Assembly: GCF_900114485.1 (NCBI RefSeq)
Contig: NZ_FOTF01000005.1
Span: 124,001 to 188,000 of the forward strand
Direction: 5' to 3'
Source of the DNA: Loktanella salsilacus
GTDB taxonomy: Bacteria; Pseudomonadota; Alphaproteobacteria; Rhodobacterales; Rhodobacteraceae
DNA: 64,000 nt
This document shows, piece after piece, positions 41,250 through 52,692 of this stretch. The number at the start of each line of letters is the position of its first letter. The stretch's first letter is position 1. The notes beneath the pieces are model-generated. The model ran no database searches. It had not been told where the DNA came from and saw nothing but the letters and a program-made list of their open reading frames with translations. The translations under genes were made by a program, and so were the position numbers.

Positions 41250-41965
41250 CCGACTGGGGCGCGGTGATTGACGCCACTTGGCCTGCCGCTGCGGTGCAGC
41301 AGGTCGGCCCGTGGACCCTGCGCAGCGGCGCGGGTGGCGGCAACCGCGTCAGTGCAGCGACCGCAAATGGACCTGTTCGTGCGCAAGACATCAGCGTTGC
41401 GGCAGATGCCATGCGCGCAGCGGGGCAAGAGGCGCTGTTCATGGTCCGCCCCGGCGAGGATGCCTTGGACGCATTGCTGGCGGAGGCGGGCTATATCAAG
41501 CGGGACGAAACCTTGATCCGCGCCTGCCTGACCGCCAGGCTGACCGCCGATCCCGTGCCCCCTGTCACCGCCTTTACCGTCTGGCCGCCGCTGGCCGCAC
41601 AGCGCGATATCTGGGCAAGCGGCGGCATTGGCCCCGCAAGGCTGGCGATCATGGACCGGGTGCAGGGGCCGAAAACCACGATCTTTGGGCGGATCGACGA
41701 CCGGCCCGCGGGCACGCTGTTCGTTGCGATTCATGACGGCATCGCCATGCTTCACGCGCTGGAAATCACGCAGGACCACCGCCGCAAGGGTCTTGCCCGC
41801 CACCTGACCCGCGCCGCCGCCCGCTGGGCACAGCGGCAAGGGGCAGATCAGTTCGCTCTGCTGGTGACCGCGGCCAACGGGGGTGCCAACGCCCTTTACG
41901 CAGGGCTCGGCTTGGGCGAAGCTGCCCGCTACCATTACCGCGCTGCCCCGCAGGAGAGTTTATGA
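41246..41965 (+). CDS. GNAT-family N-acetyltransferase
   Basis: The 239-residue protein overlaps the CinA-like gene by ATGA. The C-terminal half is a GNAT domain: LHALEITQDHRRKGLARHLT (motif A) and NALYAGLGLGEAARYHYR (motif B). The N-terminal half begins WGAVIDATWPAA and appears to be a degenerate second GNAT-like region. The substrate is unknown. Its last codons overlap the AhpD-like gene, whose ribosome binding site CAGGAG lies within it. Confidence 0.85.
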   Translation: MTDWGAVIDATWPAAAVQQVGPWTLRSGAGGGNRVSAATANGPVRAQDISVAADAMRAAGQEALFMVRPGEDALDALLAEAGYIKRDETLIRACLTARLTADPVPPVTAFTVWPPLAAQRDIWASGGIGPARLAIMDRVQGPKTTIFGRIDDRPAGTLFVAIHDGIAMLHALEITQDHRRKGLARHLTRAAARWAQRQGADQFALLVTAANGGANALYAGLGLGEAARYHYRAAPQESL

Positions 41966-42540
41966 CCGACACCATGACAGGCCGCCCCACCGCCCTTGAT
42001 CTGCCGCAGGTGGACCCGCTGCCGCCTGCGACGCAAAAATACTTTGATGTGTGTCAGGACAAGCTGGGCATGGTGCCGAACGTGCTGCGCGCCTATGCTT
42101 TTGATGTCGCAAAACTGGACGCCTTTACAGGGCTTTACAACGATCTGATGCTGGCAAATTCCGGCCTAAGCAAGCTAGAGCGCGAGATGATCGCCGTCGC
42201 GGTGTCGTCGATCAACAAGTGCTTTTACTGCCTGACCGCCCACGGGGCCGCCGTGCGGCAGCTGTCCGGCGATCCCGCGCTGGGGGAAATGATGGTAATG
42301 AACTGGCGCGCCGCCGATCTGGATGCGCGGCAAACCGCGATGCTGACCTTTGCGGAAAAGCTGACCGTGGACAGCGCCCGCATTGTCGAGGCGGATCGCC
42401 AAGCGCTGCGCGACGCCGGCTTTGACGACCGGGACATCTGGGACATCGCATCGGTCGCGGCCTTTTTTAACATGACCAACCGCGTCGCATCCGCCACCGA
42501 TATGCGGCCTAACCCCGAATACCACGCACAGGCGCGATGA
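41962..42540 (+). CDS. AhpD/CMD-family peroxidase-related protein
   Basis: The 192-residue protein is a carboxymuconolactone-decarboxylase-type alkylhydroperoxidase. The active-site pair C87 and C90 with H94 is seen in CFYCLTAHG, and an upstream acidic residue in KLEREMIAVAVS completes the proton relay. This peroxidase-related branch (about 190 residues) uses the CxxC pair for thiol-disulfide chemistry. It overlaps both neighbours by four bases. Confidence 0.92.
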   Translation: MTDTMTGRPTALDLPQVDPLPPATQKYFDVCQDKLGMVPNVLRAYAFDVAKLDAFTGLYNDLMLANSGLSKLEREMIAVAVSSINKCFYCLTAHGAAVRQLSGDPALGEMMVMNWRAADLDARQTAMLTFAEKLTVDSARIVEADRQALRDAGFDDRDIWDIASVAAFFNMTNRVASATDMRPNPEYHAQAR

Positions 42541-43472
42541 TCCGCAGCCTTTGCCTGATCCTGCTGTGGCCCGCTGCGCTGTCCGCGCAGGTGCTAACCC
42601 TGCCTGGCAACGCCGCGATCGAGGTTGAGGAGAACGTGCCGCTGGACAGCTATCCGCTGCCCACGGGTGCGTGGGACGGCACCACTGTACCGACCCGCAC
42701 GGTCGAGGGCGCGATGACGCGGCAGGTTTGGCGCGTCGCAGCCAGCGGGCTGGCTAGCCTGCAACTGATGCGCCCCCTGCGCGAACAGCTGCGCACGGCG
42801 GGGTACGAGGTGATTTTCGAATGCGACACGCTGGACTGCGGCGGTTTCGATTTCCGCTTTGGCACGCCCATCGCGCCCGCGCCTGCGATGCAGGTGGACC
42901 TGAACGATTACCGCTTCTTATCCGCGATCCGGCAAGGCGCGGATGGCCCCCGCGCGGTGAGCCTGATGGTCAGCCGCACGCCGCAAGCAGGGTTTGTGCA
43001 GATCATCCGCGTTGTGCCGACGGGCACCGATGCCCCCGCCCTGACCGCCGCCGATGCCCCCACCGCCCGCGCCGCTGCACCCGCGCCGACTGGTGATCTG
43101 GCGCAGGCGCTGACAGATACGGGCCATGCCCTGCTGGACGGTGTCGCGTTTGAAACTGGGGCCGTGGCGCTAATGGATACTGACATGCCCGCCTTGCGGG
43201 CGCTGGCGGATTACATGGCGCAGAACCCGGATCAGACGATCAGCATCGTCGGCCATACCGACAGCAGCGGCGGCCTTGATGGGAATATCGCGATTTCGAA
43301 ACGTCGCGCCGCAGCGGTGATCGAACGGCTGGTCGCCGACTACGGCGCCCCCCGCGCGCGGCTGACGCCTGCAGGCATGGGGTATCTTGCGCCCATCGCC
43401 AGCAACCTGACGCCCGAGGGGCGAGAGGCGAACCGCCGGGTCGAGGCTGTTGTCACCGGGCCGATTGATTAA
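42537..43472 (+). CDS. OmpA-family protein
   Basis: The 311-residue precursor has a signal peptide (LILLWPAALSAQ), a middle region of about 140 residues of unknown fold, an Ala/Pro-rich linker near 165-185, and a C-terminal OmpA/MotB peptidoglycan-binding domain. In that domain SIVGHTDSSGG, SKRRAAAVIERL and ANRRVEAVV are the characteristic segments. It should sit in the periplasm or outer membrane attached to peptidoglycan. It is last in the overlapping operon, and its stop shares TTAA with the convergent VOC gene. Confidence 0.9.
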   Translation: MIRSLCLILLWPAALSAQVLTLPGNAAIEVEENVPLDSYPLPTGAWDGTTVPTRTVEGAMTRQVWRVAASGLASLQLMRPLREQLRTAGYEVIFECDTLDCGGFDFRFGTPIAPAPAMQVDLNDYRFLSAIRQGADGPRAVSLMVSRTPQAGFVQIIRVVPTGTDAPALTAADAPTARAAAPAPTGDLAQALTDTGHALLDGVAFETGAVALMDTDMPALRALADYMAQNPDQTISIVGHTDSSGGLDGNIAISKRRAAAVIERLVADYGAPRARLTPAGMGYLAPIASNLTPEGREANRRVEAVVTGPID

Positions 43473-43807
43473 AGTTTCGTCCAGACACCCATTTCCGTGC
43501 CGCCCGGTTCGAGGAATTGAAACCTGCGACCACCGGGAAAGGTAAAAATCTCTTTCGTGATGCTCGCACCTGCGTCTTTCACACGGGCCAAGGCGGCCTC
43601 TAGATCGTCGGCATATAGGATCACCAGCGGCGCACGCACTTCGCCGCGTTCAATGCCGCCGCCAAGGCCGGCGTCCTGCACGTCGCGATAGTCGGGGCCG
43701 TAGTCGATAAAGGACCAGCCGAAGGCTTTGGTCAGGAACGCCTGCGTATCCTCAAGCTTGGGCGAGGACAGTTCGACATAATCAATGCGGGTCGGGAAAT
43801 CGGACAT
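43469..43807 (-). CDS. VOC (glyoxalase/bleomycin resistance) superfamily protein
   Basis: The ATG at 43807 gives 112 residues, one VOC module; the long frame upstream is the shadow of the LysR gene. Segments IDYVELSSPKLEDTQAFLTKAFGW and FTFPGGRRFQFLEPGGTEMGVW fit the beta-alpha-beta-beta-beta fold. The final E of EPGGTEMGVW lies where a metal ligand is expected. Substrate unknown. It is convergent with the OmpA-like gene, with overlapping stops. Confidence 0.88.
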   Translation of the reverse strand: MSDFPTRIDYVELSSPKLEDTQAFLTKAFGWSFIDYGPDYRDVQDAGLGGGIERGEVRAPLVILYADDLEAALARVKDAGASITKEIFTFPGGRRFQFLEPGGTEMGVWTKL

Positions 43808-43867
43808 GGCGGGCTTCCTTTTGGTTGCCCGGATTGTGGCACCCTGCGCCCGTTCGACAAAGAAAAA

Positions 43868-43891
43868 ACGCGGCCCACAATGGGGCCGCGT
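43868..43891 (-). terminator. Terminator after the LysR-type regulator gene
   Basis: Arms ACGCGGCCC and GGGCCGCGT, 9 bases each, with a 6-base loop, followed on the minus strand by TTTTTT. It is 40 bases after the regulator stop. Confidence 0.85.
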
Positions 43892-43931
43892 AAGGTAGGA
43901 GCGGGACGCTCCGGTGCAGAAACGGGGGTAG

Positions 43932-44837
43932 CTACCAGGCTTCGGGACCTTTGTCGGCGAAGGCGTGGACCAGAAAATCAATGAAGGCGCGGACCTTGGG
44001 CTGGGTGAAACGGCCCGGCGGATAGACCGCATAGATGCCTTGGGTTTCCACGGGCAGATCGGGAATAGCCTCTTCAACCAAGCCCTTAGCCAGCGCGTCG
44101 CCGTAAAGGAAGCTGGGCAGGTAAGCGATACCAAGGCCGCCAACGCAGGCGTTCAGCAAGGACTGGCCGTCGTTCACGGTCAGCCAGCCTGCGGTGCGCA
44201 CTTGGCGCTTTTCACCCGACGGCGCAGTCAGCTTCCACACGGCAGAGTTCGCAGCGTTGGAATAATGCAGCAGCTTGTGATCGTTAAGATCGTCGATCTT
44301 TTCCGGGCGGCCATGCTTTGCGAAATACCCCGGAGAGGCGATCATCCGCCGCGTGGTATCGGTCAACTTGCGGGCGCGCAGTGTGCTGTCCTCAAGCTCT
44401 CCAATCCGGATTGCCATGTCGAAACCTTCGGAGATTAGCTCAACAAAGCGGTTATTCAGCACCATGTTGACGGTGATATCTGGAAATTCCGACAGGAAAT
44501 CCCCCAGCACCGGCGACAGATGGTTCACGCCAAAATCCGTCGCGACAGAAATGCGCAGCAGGCCGGACGGCGCCGATTGCATGGATGTGACAAGGGCGTC
44601 CGCCTCTCCTGCGTCGTTCAGCACGCGGCGGGCGCGGTCATAGTAGGCAAGGCCGATTTCCGTCGGACTGACCCGGCGGGTCGTGCGGTTCAACAGACGG
44701 GCACCCAACCGCGCCTCGAGCGAGGAGACGTGTTTGGAGACAGCGGACTTTGAAATCCCCATCTTCTTGGCTGCGTCAGTAAAACCGCCTTGATCCACGA
44801 CGGTGGCAAAGGCTTCCATTTCGGTAAGGCGATCCAT
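43932..44837 (-). CDS. LysR-type transcriptional regulator (CrgA-like)
   Basis: The 301-residue protein has an N-terminal winged helix with the recognition segment GGFTDAAKKMGISKSAVSKHV and a long linker helix. The periplasmic-binding-protein-like effector domain shows GLLRISVATDFGV and the CrgA-branch pattern FDMAIRIGELEDSTLRARKL. Its effector and targets are unknown. It is not divergently arranged with any gene; the upstream neighbour (fadH-like) runs on the same strand and is closed off by a hairpin, so a local target cannot be assumed. Confidence 0.92.
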   Translation of the reverse strand: MDRLTEMEAFATVVDQGGFTDAAKKMGISKSAVSKHVSSLEARLGARLLNRTTRRVSPTEIGLAYYDRARRVLNDAGEADALVTSMQSAPSGLLRISVATDFGVNHLSPVLGDFLSEFPDITVNMVLNNRFVELISEGFDMAIRIGELEDSTLRARKLTDTTRRMIASPGYFAKHGRPEKIDDLNDHKLLHYSNAANSAVWKLTAPSGEKRQVRTAGWLTVNDGQSLLNACVGGLGIAYLPSFLYGDALAKGLVEEAIPDLPVETQGIYAVYPPGRFTQPKVRAFIDFLVHAFADKGPEAW

Positions 44838-44951
44838 GCCAATGTCCTAACGCTTCAAAAACTCTTGATGCGTGTTTGGCTGTCAATCACGGCAGGACTG
44901 GGGCGATGGCCTGACAATAAGGGGGTTTTGCAGCGCACTGATGCGGGGGGC

Positions 44952-44990
44952 GAAACAACCGGTGCGGGTCTTGCGCGTACCGGTTGTTTC
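44952..44990 (-). terminator. Hairpin after the FadH-like gene
   Basis: Perfect 12-base arms GAAACAACCGGT and ACCGGTTGTTTC enclose a 15-base loop, 41 bases after the stop. Only a short T stretch follows, but the strength of the stem and the position favour a terminator separating it from the LysR gene. Confidence 0.6.
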
Positions 44991-45031
44991 AATTTGTGTC
45001 GCCTTATCAACGCGAAGGCGTCAAAAAAGGG

Positions 45032-47495
<2,464 letters not shown>

Positions 47496-47510
47496 TGCGG
47501 CCCCTTTGGC

Positions 47511-48284
47511 TTAGATTTCGGCGCGCGGATAACGGCACATCGTCACATCGCGCAGGGTGATCTGGTTCATCGCCGGCCCTTCAAAGATCAGGTCCAGCCA
47601 CGCTTTTTCGATCCGCTTTTCGTTCAGGTCACAATAGGCGAGGTCGAATTCCACGACCGCCTCGCCGCGCGTGCGGGGCAATTCCTGCACCATGACTTCG
47701 GTGTTGGGACCGTGTTTGATGTTCAGGCGGGCGAAAATCTCGATCGGCTTTTCGACTTCCACAATCGTGTCCACGCGCAGAACTTGCTTGCGATTCATCC
47801 CAAGGATCGCCTCTGGCGGCAAGTCCAGCACCAGCGACAGGAACGAGCCGTCAAAGCCGAACACGTCCAGCCGCATGCCAAAGGGGGCCAGGTCCTCTTC
47901 ACGCGTATTGCGCAGCTGGCGCAGGGTCAGCTCGCTAACCTTGCAGTCATGGAACAGCGTGACTTCGTCGCCCAGTTCGGTGCGGCTGGCCACGGCAGTC
48001 ATGCCCTTGCGCGGCAGCGGTCCACGCCAGACCTGCGGGCGCCAAGACCACAGCGTGCCGCCTGGGCGGGCAAAGGCGTTGGACCCGATGCGCGGCAGGG
48101 CAAGGCGGCTGTCCGCGACATAGATCAGTTCGGCCAGACGCGACGACAGACCGCGCGCCTGTTGGCGCTGGACGCGCAGGGCTTGCAGTTCGGCCGTCGG
48201 GGCCTTGCGCGCGGCACGCGACCAGCGGCGCAGCACGCGGGCGTGCAGCACTGCATTCATCACACCGTCGGTCAATCGCCCCAT
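47511..48284 (-). CDS. Conserved hypothetical protein (DUF6478-like)
   Basis: The 257 residues begin with a basic helix (VLHARVLRRWSRAARKAP) and a QRQQARGLSSRL segment. A beta-sandwich-like region with SNAFARPGGTLWSWRPQVWRG and ELGDEVTLFHDC follows, and the end is FEGPAMNQITLRDVTMCRYPRAEI. No signal peptide or membrane span is present. I associate it with a Rhodobacteraceae family (DUF6478) but this assignment needs a profile search. The upstream region has a GC-poor promoter-like stretch (GCCAAATAGAATAAAAGC on the minus strand). Confidence 0.65.
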   Translation of the reverse strand: MGRLTDGVMNAVLHARVLRRWSRAARKAPTAELQALRVQRQQARGLSSRLAELIYVADSRLALPRIGSNAFARPGGTLWSWRPQVWRGPLPRKGMTAVASRTELGDEVTLFHDCKVSELTLRQLRNTREEDLAPFGMRLDVFGFDGSFLSLVLDLPPEAILGMNRKQVLRVDTIVEVEKPIEIFARLNIKHGPNTEVMVQELPRTRGEAVVEFDLAYCDLNEKRIEKAWLDLIFEGPAMNQITLRDVTMCRYPRAEI

Positions 48285-48363
48285 ATGGTTGGCCTAGCCT
48301 GTGTCAAAGTTGCTTTTATTCTATTTGGCAAATTGCACCGCGAAAGGGAACAGCCACCCGCGG

Positions 48364-48984
48364 TCACGTGGCCGAGGATGGCAAATCGTTGGCGCTGTGC
48401 AACGCCGTGACAACCGCATCCAGCAAAGCACGCGATGCGGATTGCGACAGCGGCGCGTCTGTTAGCCCGCGCACCGTGATGGTGACAAGCCGTCCGCGCA
48501 CGTCCGTAAACAGCCGCCACGCCTGTTTCTGCGTGCCGCTGATGCCGGGGTCCGCGATGTCTTCGGTGTAGACCGCGACGGTGTTGGGCGCAGTCTGCGT
48601 GACCCGCACCGCAATCGGTCCACCAATGGCAGAGGCTGACAGCAGCGCCGCGCCCTGCGGCGTTTCCATGAAGGCGCCAAAGGCGTCCTCTTGCCCCGCA
48701 ACAGCGCCGCTGCCGTCCGCGCCAACCTGTACCGTGATCAGCGCGATCATGTCAGGATAGGCGTCAGTTTCATCCGCCGTCATCGCCGCGCAGGCCGCCA
48801 GCAGGGCAAAGCCCTGACGCGGTTTGGTGACGACAGGATCGACGCAATAGCCCGCTGGCCCCGTCAAGGTGACTGCGCCGGCCAGCCGCACCGTGGTGGT
48901 GGGCGGGCCGGACAGATCGGGCACCGGCTCGCAGGCGGCCAAGGCGGCCGCCGCGATGATGCCAAGGAACAGACGGTGCCACAT
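48364..48984 (-). CDS. Putative lipoprotein of unknown function
   Basis: The ATG at 48984 lies five bases after the ilvD stop. The 206-residue precursor has a signal peptide with lipobox LAAC (AAAALAACEP). The mature sequence has two further cysteines (GYCVDP and LAACAAM) and no recognisable domain. It looks like a Rhodobacteraceae protein of unknown role, and co-transcription with ilvD is likely from spacing only. Confidence 0.7.
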   Translation of the reverse strand: MWHRLFLGIIAAAALAACEPVPDLSGPPTTTVRLAGAVTLTGPAGYCVDPVVTKPRQGFALLAACAAMTADETDAYPDMIALITVQVGADGSGAVAGQEDAFGAFMETPQGAALLSASAIGGPIAVRVTQTAPNTVAVYTEDIADPGISGTQKQAWRLFTDVRGRLVTITVRGLTDAPLSQSASRALLDAVVTALHSANDLPSSAT

Positions 48985-48988
48985 AGAC

Positions 48989-50752
48989 TTAAATGTCCAT
49001 GTAGACGTGCTTTTCCGCCTTCGCGCCGGGATGGGTGACAGCGCCCTGACGGGCCCCGCCGACCAGCTGGGCAAACTTCCAGATGGCACCGGATTCGTAC
49101 ATCGTCGGACGCGGGCCTGCCCAAGCGGCGCGGCGCTTGTCCATATCCTCGTCCGAGACATTGACCGACAGCTCGCCGGTCAAGGCGTTGATCGTGATCA
49201 GATCGCCATCTTGCAGCAAGGCAATCGGGCCGCCGCGTGCGGCCTCTGGCCCAACGTGGCCAACGCAGAACCCGCGGGTCGCCCCAGAGAAGCGGCCGTC
49301 GGTGATCAGCGCGACTTTCTTGCCCATGCCCTGACCGGACAAGGCTGCCGTCGTGGCCAGCATTTCGCGCATGCCGGGGCCGCCAGCGGGGCCCTCGTTG
49401 CGGATGACCAGCACTTCACCCTCTTTGTAGGTGCGCGCTTTGACGGCCGCGAATGCTTCTTCTTCGTTCTCGAACACGCGGGCGGGGCCGGTAAAGACCT
49501 GCTGCTCTTCGGTCATGCCAGCGACCTTTACGATAGCGCCATCAGGGGCCACGTTGCCGCGCAGACCGACGACGCCGCCGGTTTTGGTGATCGGGTTATC
49601 GATAAAGTGGATGACCTTGCCGTCGGGCTCGCCTTGGATCATGTCCAGCTCTTCACCAATGGTGCGGCCAGAGGACGTCATGCAGTCTTCGTGGATCAGG
49701 CCTGCTTTGCGCAGCTCCTTCATCACGACAGGGATGCCACCAGCGTCATACAGGTCCTTGGCAACCGCTTGGCCGCCGGGCTTCATGTCGACGAAATAAG
49801 GCGTGTCCTTAAAGATATCGCAGACGTCCCACAGGTCGAAATCGATGCCAGCCTCATGGGCCATTGCAGGCAAGTGTAGGCCAGCGTTGGTGGAACCACC
49901 GGTACACGCCACGACGCGCGCCGCGTTTTCCAGTGATTTGCGCGTGACGATGTCACGGGCGCGAATGTTCTTGGCGATCAGCTCCATCACCGCGTGGCCA
50001 GACGCCACGCCGTACTGGGCGCGATCCTTGAACGGTGCGGGCATACCGGACGAGTTCAGCAGCGCAAGGCCGATGGCTTCGGACACGCAGGCCATGGTGT
50101 TGGCGGTGAACTGGCCACCGCAAGCACCGGCAGAGGGGCAAGCGACGCGTTCTAGGATAGCCAGCTGCTCGTCCGTCATTTCGCCGGACTGATAGCGGCC
50201 GACGGCCTCGAACATGTCCTGCACAGTCAGGTCGCGGCTTGCAAAGTCGGCGGGGACATTGGCACCCTCGGGCACTTTGCCCGGCAGGATAGAGCCCCCG
50301 TACATGAATACCGACGGCACGTTCAGGCGGATCATCGCCATCATCATGCCCGGCAGGGATTTGTCGCAACCCGCAAGACCGACCAGCGCGTCATAGCTGT
50401 GACCGCGCATCGTCAGCTCGACCGAGTCGGCGATAGCTTCGCGCGATGCCAGCGAAGAGCGCATGCCCTCGTGGCCCATCGCGATGCCGTCGGTGACGGT
50501 GATGGTGGTGAATTCGCGGGGCGTGCCGTGCGCTTCTTTGACGCCGCGCTTGACCGACTGGGCCTGCCAGTTCAGCGCGATGTTACAAGGCGCGGCCTCG
50601 TTCCAGCAGGTCGCGACGCCGACGAAAGGCTGGGCGATATCTTCTGCGGTCAGGTCCATGGCATAGTAATAGGACCGGTGCGGCGCGCGCTCTGGCCCCT
50701 CTGTGACGTGACGGCTGGGCAGTTTGGATTTGTCGGGACGGTTCGTTGCCAT
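48989..50752 (-). CDS. ilvD: Dihydroxy-acid dehydratase
   Basis: The 587 residues are slightly longer than the common 560-570. Cluster-ligand cysteines are in [17 protein letters not shown] and [17 protein letters not shown], and the C-terminal part includes [19 protein letters not shown]. The enzyme forms the 2-keto acids of valine and isoleucine and needs an iron-sulfur cluster. No other ilv genes are adjacent. It is divergent from the CPBP protease pair and forms a probable two-gene unit with the lipoprotein gene. Confidence 0.96.
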   Translation of the reverse strand: MATNRPDKSKLPSRHVTEGPERAPHRSYYYAMDLTAEDIAQPFVGVATCWNEAAPCNIALNWQAQSVKRGVKEAHGTPREFTTITVTDGIAMGHEGMRSSLASREAIADSVELTMRGHSYDALVGLAGCDKSLPGMMMAMIRLNVPSVFMYGGSILPGKVPEGANVPADFASRDLTVQDMFEAVGRYQSGEMTDEQLAILERVACPSAGACGGQFTANTMACVSEAIGLALLNSSGMPAPFKDRAQYGVASGHAVMELIAKNIRARDIVTRKSLENAARVVACTGGSTNAGLHLPAMAHEAGIDFDLWDVCDIFKDTPYFVDMKPGGQAVAKDLYDAGGIPVVMKELRKAGLIHEDCMTSSGRTIGEELDMIQGEPDGKVIHFIDNPITKTGGVVGLRGNVAPDGAIVKVAGMTEEQQVFTGPARVFENEEEAFAAVKARTYKEGEVLVIRNEGPAGGPGMREMLATTAALSGQGMGKKVALITDGRFSGATRGFCVGHVGPEAARGGPIALLQDGDLITINALTGELSVNVSDEDMDKRRAAWAGPRPTMYESGAIWKFAQLVGGARQGAVTHPGAKAEKHVYMDI

Positions 50753-50881
50753 GGAAAATGATCCTTTCGTGTTACGAACGGTCTAATTTGGCCGCCCCCG
50801 CGACACAAGTCGCAATGCAAAGTCTTGCGCGGGACACATCTGGCCGTCATGTCGGTCTGGACCAAGCGATCAGGACGCGCG

Positions 50882-51748
50882 ATGCGATTTTACACTGATG
50901 CCCTTGCAGGTTTTGCGGCCCCTGCCCGCGCCCGCCCGGCCCTGTGGCGGCTTTTGCTGGGGCTTGCGCTGATTGTCGCGGTCTATGCCGCCGTGGTCAT
51001 CGGTGCCTTTTCCAATGCCCCGCCGATGCCCGGCGATGTCGCGTGGGAGGGCACGACGCCCCTGTCGATGTCGCTGATGATGGGCACCTTTGCGGGCGCG
51101 TTGGCCGGGGCGGCGCTGGCGGCTTGGCTGCTGCATGCGCGATCGCCGCTGACCCTTTTCGGCCCCCTGCCCCGCGTGATCCGCGATTTCGGGCTGGCCT
51201 TGGGCGTTTTTGCCGCAGCCCAAGGGCTGAACCTGTGCCTGTGGGCCTTTGTCTATGACGCGGTGCCCGTGCATTCGCTGACCCACGTGCTGTCGTGGCT
51301 GCCATGGGCCGCGCTGCTGGTCCTGGTCCAGACCGGCACCGAAGAGGTCGTGTTTCGCGGCTACATCATGCAACAGCTTGCCGCGCGGTTTCGCAGCCCG
51401 CTGATCTGGTTCGCGCTGCCGCCTGTACTGTTTGCCGTGCTGCATTGGGACAGCGCGACCAATGGATCGCTCAATCTGCTAGTGATCGTGATGATCGGCT
51501 TGACCGGCCTTGCTTGGGCCGACCTGACGCGGATCAGCGGCAACATCGGCGCGGCTTGGGGTTGGCATTTTGCGAACAACGCCTTTTTGATGATCGTGCT
51601 GGGCAATATGGGGCAGATGGATGCCTTTGCCCTGAACGCGACGCCCTATGCGATCACCGATATGCCGCCGCTGCCGATTATCACTGATCTGATCACGCAG
51701 GTTGGCGTCTGGCTGGTCCTGCGCCGCATCCTGATGGCCCGCGCATGA
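50882..51748 (+). CDS. CPBP-family intramembrane protease, first of a tandem pair
   Basis: The ATG at 50882, with AGGA six bases upstream, gives 288 residues. About eight membrane helices carry the three CPBP motifs: EEVVFRGYIM (about 154), FAVLHWDS, and HFANNAFL. These supply the glutamates, histidine and asparagine of the Rce1-type active site. CPBP proteins process prenylated or small peptides or act in signalling; most bacterial members are unstudied. It overlaps the second CPBP gene by ATGA. Confidence 0.88.
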   Translation: MRFYTDALAGFAAPARARPALWRLLLGLALIVAVYAAVVIGAFSNAPPMPGDVAWEGTTPLSMSLMMGTFAGALAGAALAAWLLHARSPLTLFGPLPRVIRDFGLALGVFAAAQGLNLCLWAFVYDAVPVHSLTHVLSWLPWAALLVLVQTGTEEVVFRGYIMQQLAARFRSPLIWFALPPVLFAVLHWDSATNGSLNLLVIVMIGLTGLAWADLTRISGNIGAAWGWHFANNAFLMIVLGNMGQMDAFALNATPYAITDMPPLPIITDLITQVGVWLVLRRILMARA

Positions 51749-52635
51749 AGTCCCTGCCCGACGCCTATCTGCCGCTGCTGGCCTTTATCCGCCCTGCCCG
51801 CGCGCGCACGGATGTCTGGCGCGTGTTTCTGGTCTGGATGGGGTTCGAGGCAGGCTTTGCCATCACCCCGCTGCTTGTCTCTCCGTTCATCGATGACCGC
51901 TGGCCCGACGCCCTGCTCGAGGTGCTGAATTACGCGGGCTTCGGCCTTGATCTGATCATCATCCTTACTCTGGTGCGCTTGCTGCACAAACGCGGTCTGG
52001 GCAGTCTGATTGGCCCGCGCCCCGCATTCTGGCGCGATCTGCGGCGCGTTCTATTGGCGGTCAGCCTTGTGCTTTTGATCCAGCAACCCTTTGATCTGGC
52101 CGGGGATGCAGAGTTTCTGACGCGCGCGCCGCTCGGCCACTGGCTGGGCTGGCTGGCCCCCGCGTTCCTTGCCATCGCGCTGCAAGTCACCACGGAAGAG
52201 GTCTATTTCCGCGGCTACCTGACCCAGCAACTGGCCGCCGTCGATCTGCGCCGGCGGGTCTGGCTGGTGATCCCGTCGGTCTATTTCGGGTTTAGCCACC
52301 TGCTGAATGGCGCAGGGCTGGCCGAAGGCGCGCTTTGGGCCGTCTGGGCCGCCATGCTGGGCGCGGCCTGCGCCGATCTGACCGCCCGCACCGGCAACCT
52401 TGGCGCGGCGATTGGCCTGCATCTGGGCAATAACCTGTTTGCGGCCCTGATCCTTGGCTTTGCCGGACAGCCCGGCGCCGGTCTGACGCTTTTTGTGCTG
52501 CCCGAAGGGGCCTATATCGAAAACACCGCAGGCATCGCCGCACTTTTGTCGCCAATGACGCTGGTCGATCTGGCCTATGCGGCATTAGGCGTGCTGGTGA
52601 TGTGGCTGGCGGCGCGGGTCGCGGTCAGGGCCTGA
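51745..52635 (+). CDS. CPBP-family intramembrane protease, second of a tandem pair
   Basis: This 296-residue protein again has about eight helices and all three motifs: EEVYFRGYLTQ (about 150-160), FGFSHLLNG and HLGNNLF. It is a diverged paralogue of its upstream neighbour, similar in layout but with a longer middle loop, and overlaps it by four bases, so the two may form a heteromeric complex or have separate substrates. It is followed by accD after 57 bases. Confidence 0.87.
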   Translation: MKSLPDAYLPLLAFIRPARARTDVWRVFLVWMGFEAGFAITPLLVSPFIDDRWPDALLEVLNYAGFGLDLIIILTLVRLLHKRGLGSLIGPRPAFWRDLRRVLLAVSLVLLIQQPFDLAGDAEFLTRAPLGHWLGWLAPAFLAIALQVTTEEVYFRGYLTQQLAAVDLRRRVWLVIPSVYFGFSHLLNGAGLAEGALWAVWAAMLGAACADLTARTGNLGAAIGLHLGNNLFAALILGFAGQPGAGLTLFVLPEGAYIENTAGIAALLSPMTLVDLAYAALGVLVMWLAARVAVRA

Positions 52636-52692
52636 TTGCATTCGCGCGCGGCCCGGCCTAAATCAGTGCCGTAAGGTAAAAAGGTGTCGCAT

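Noticed and set aside
48869-49879. A 336-codon plus-strand frame opposite ilvD
   Set aside because: ilvD is unmistakable on the other strand; the frame has no recognisable features.
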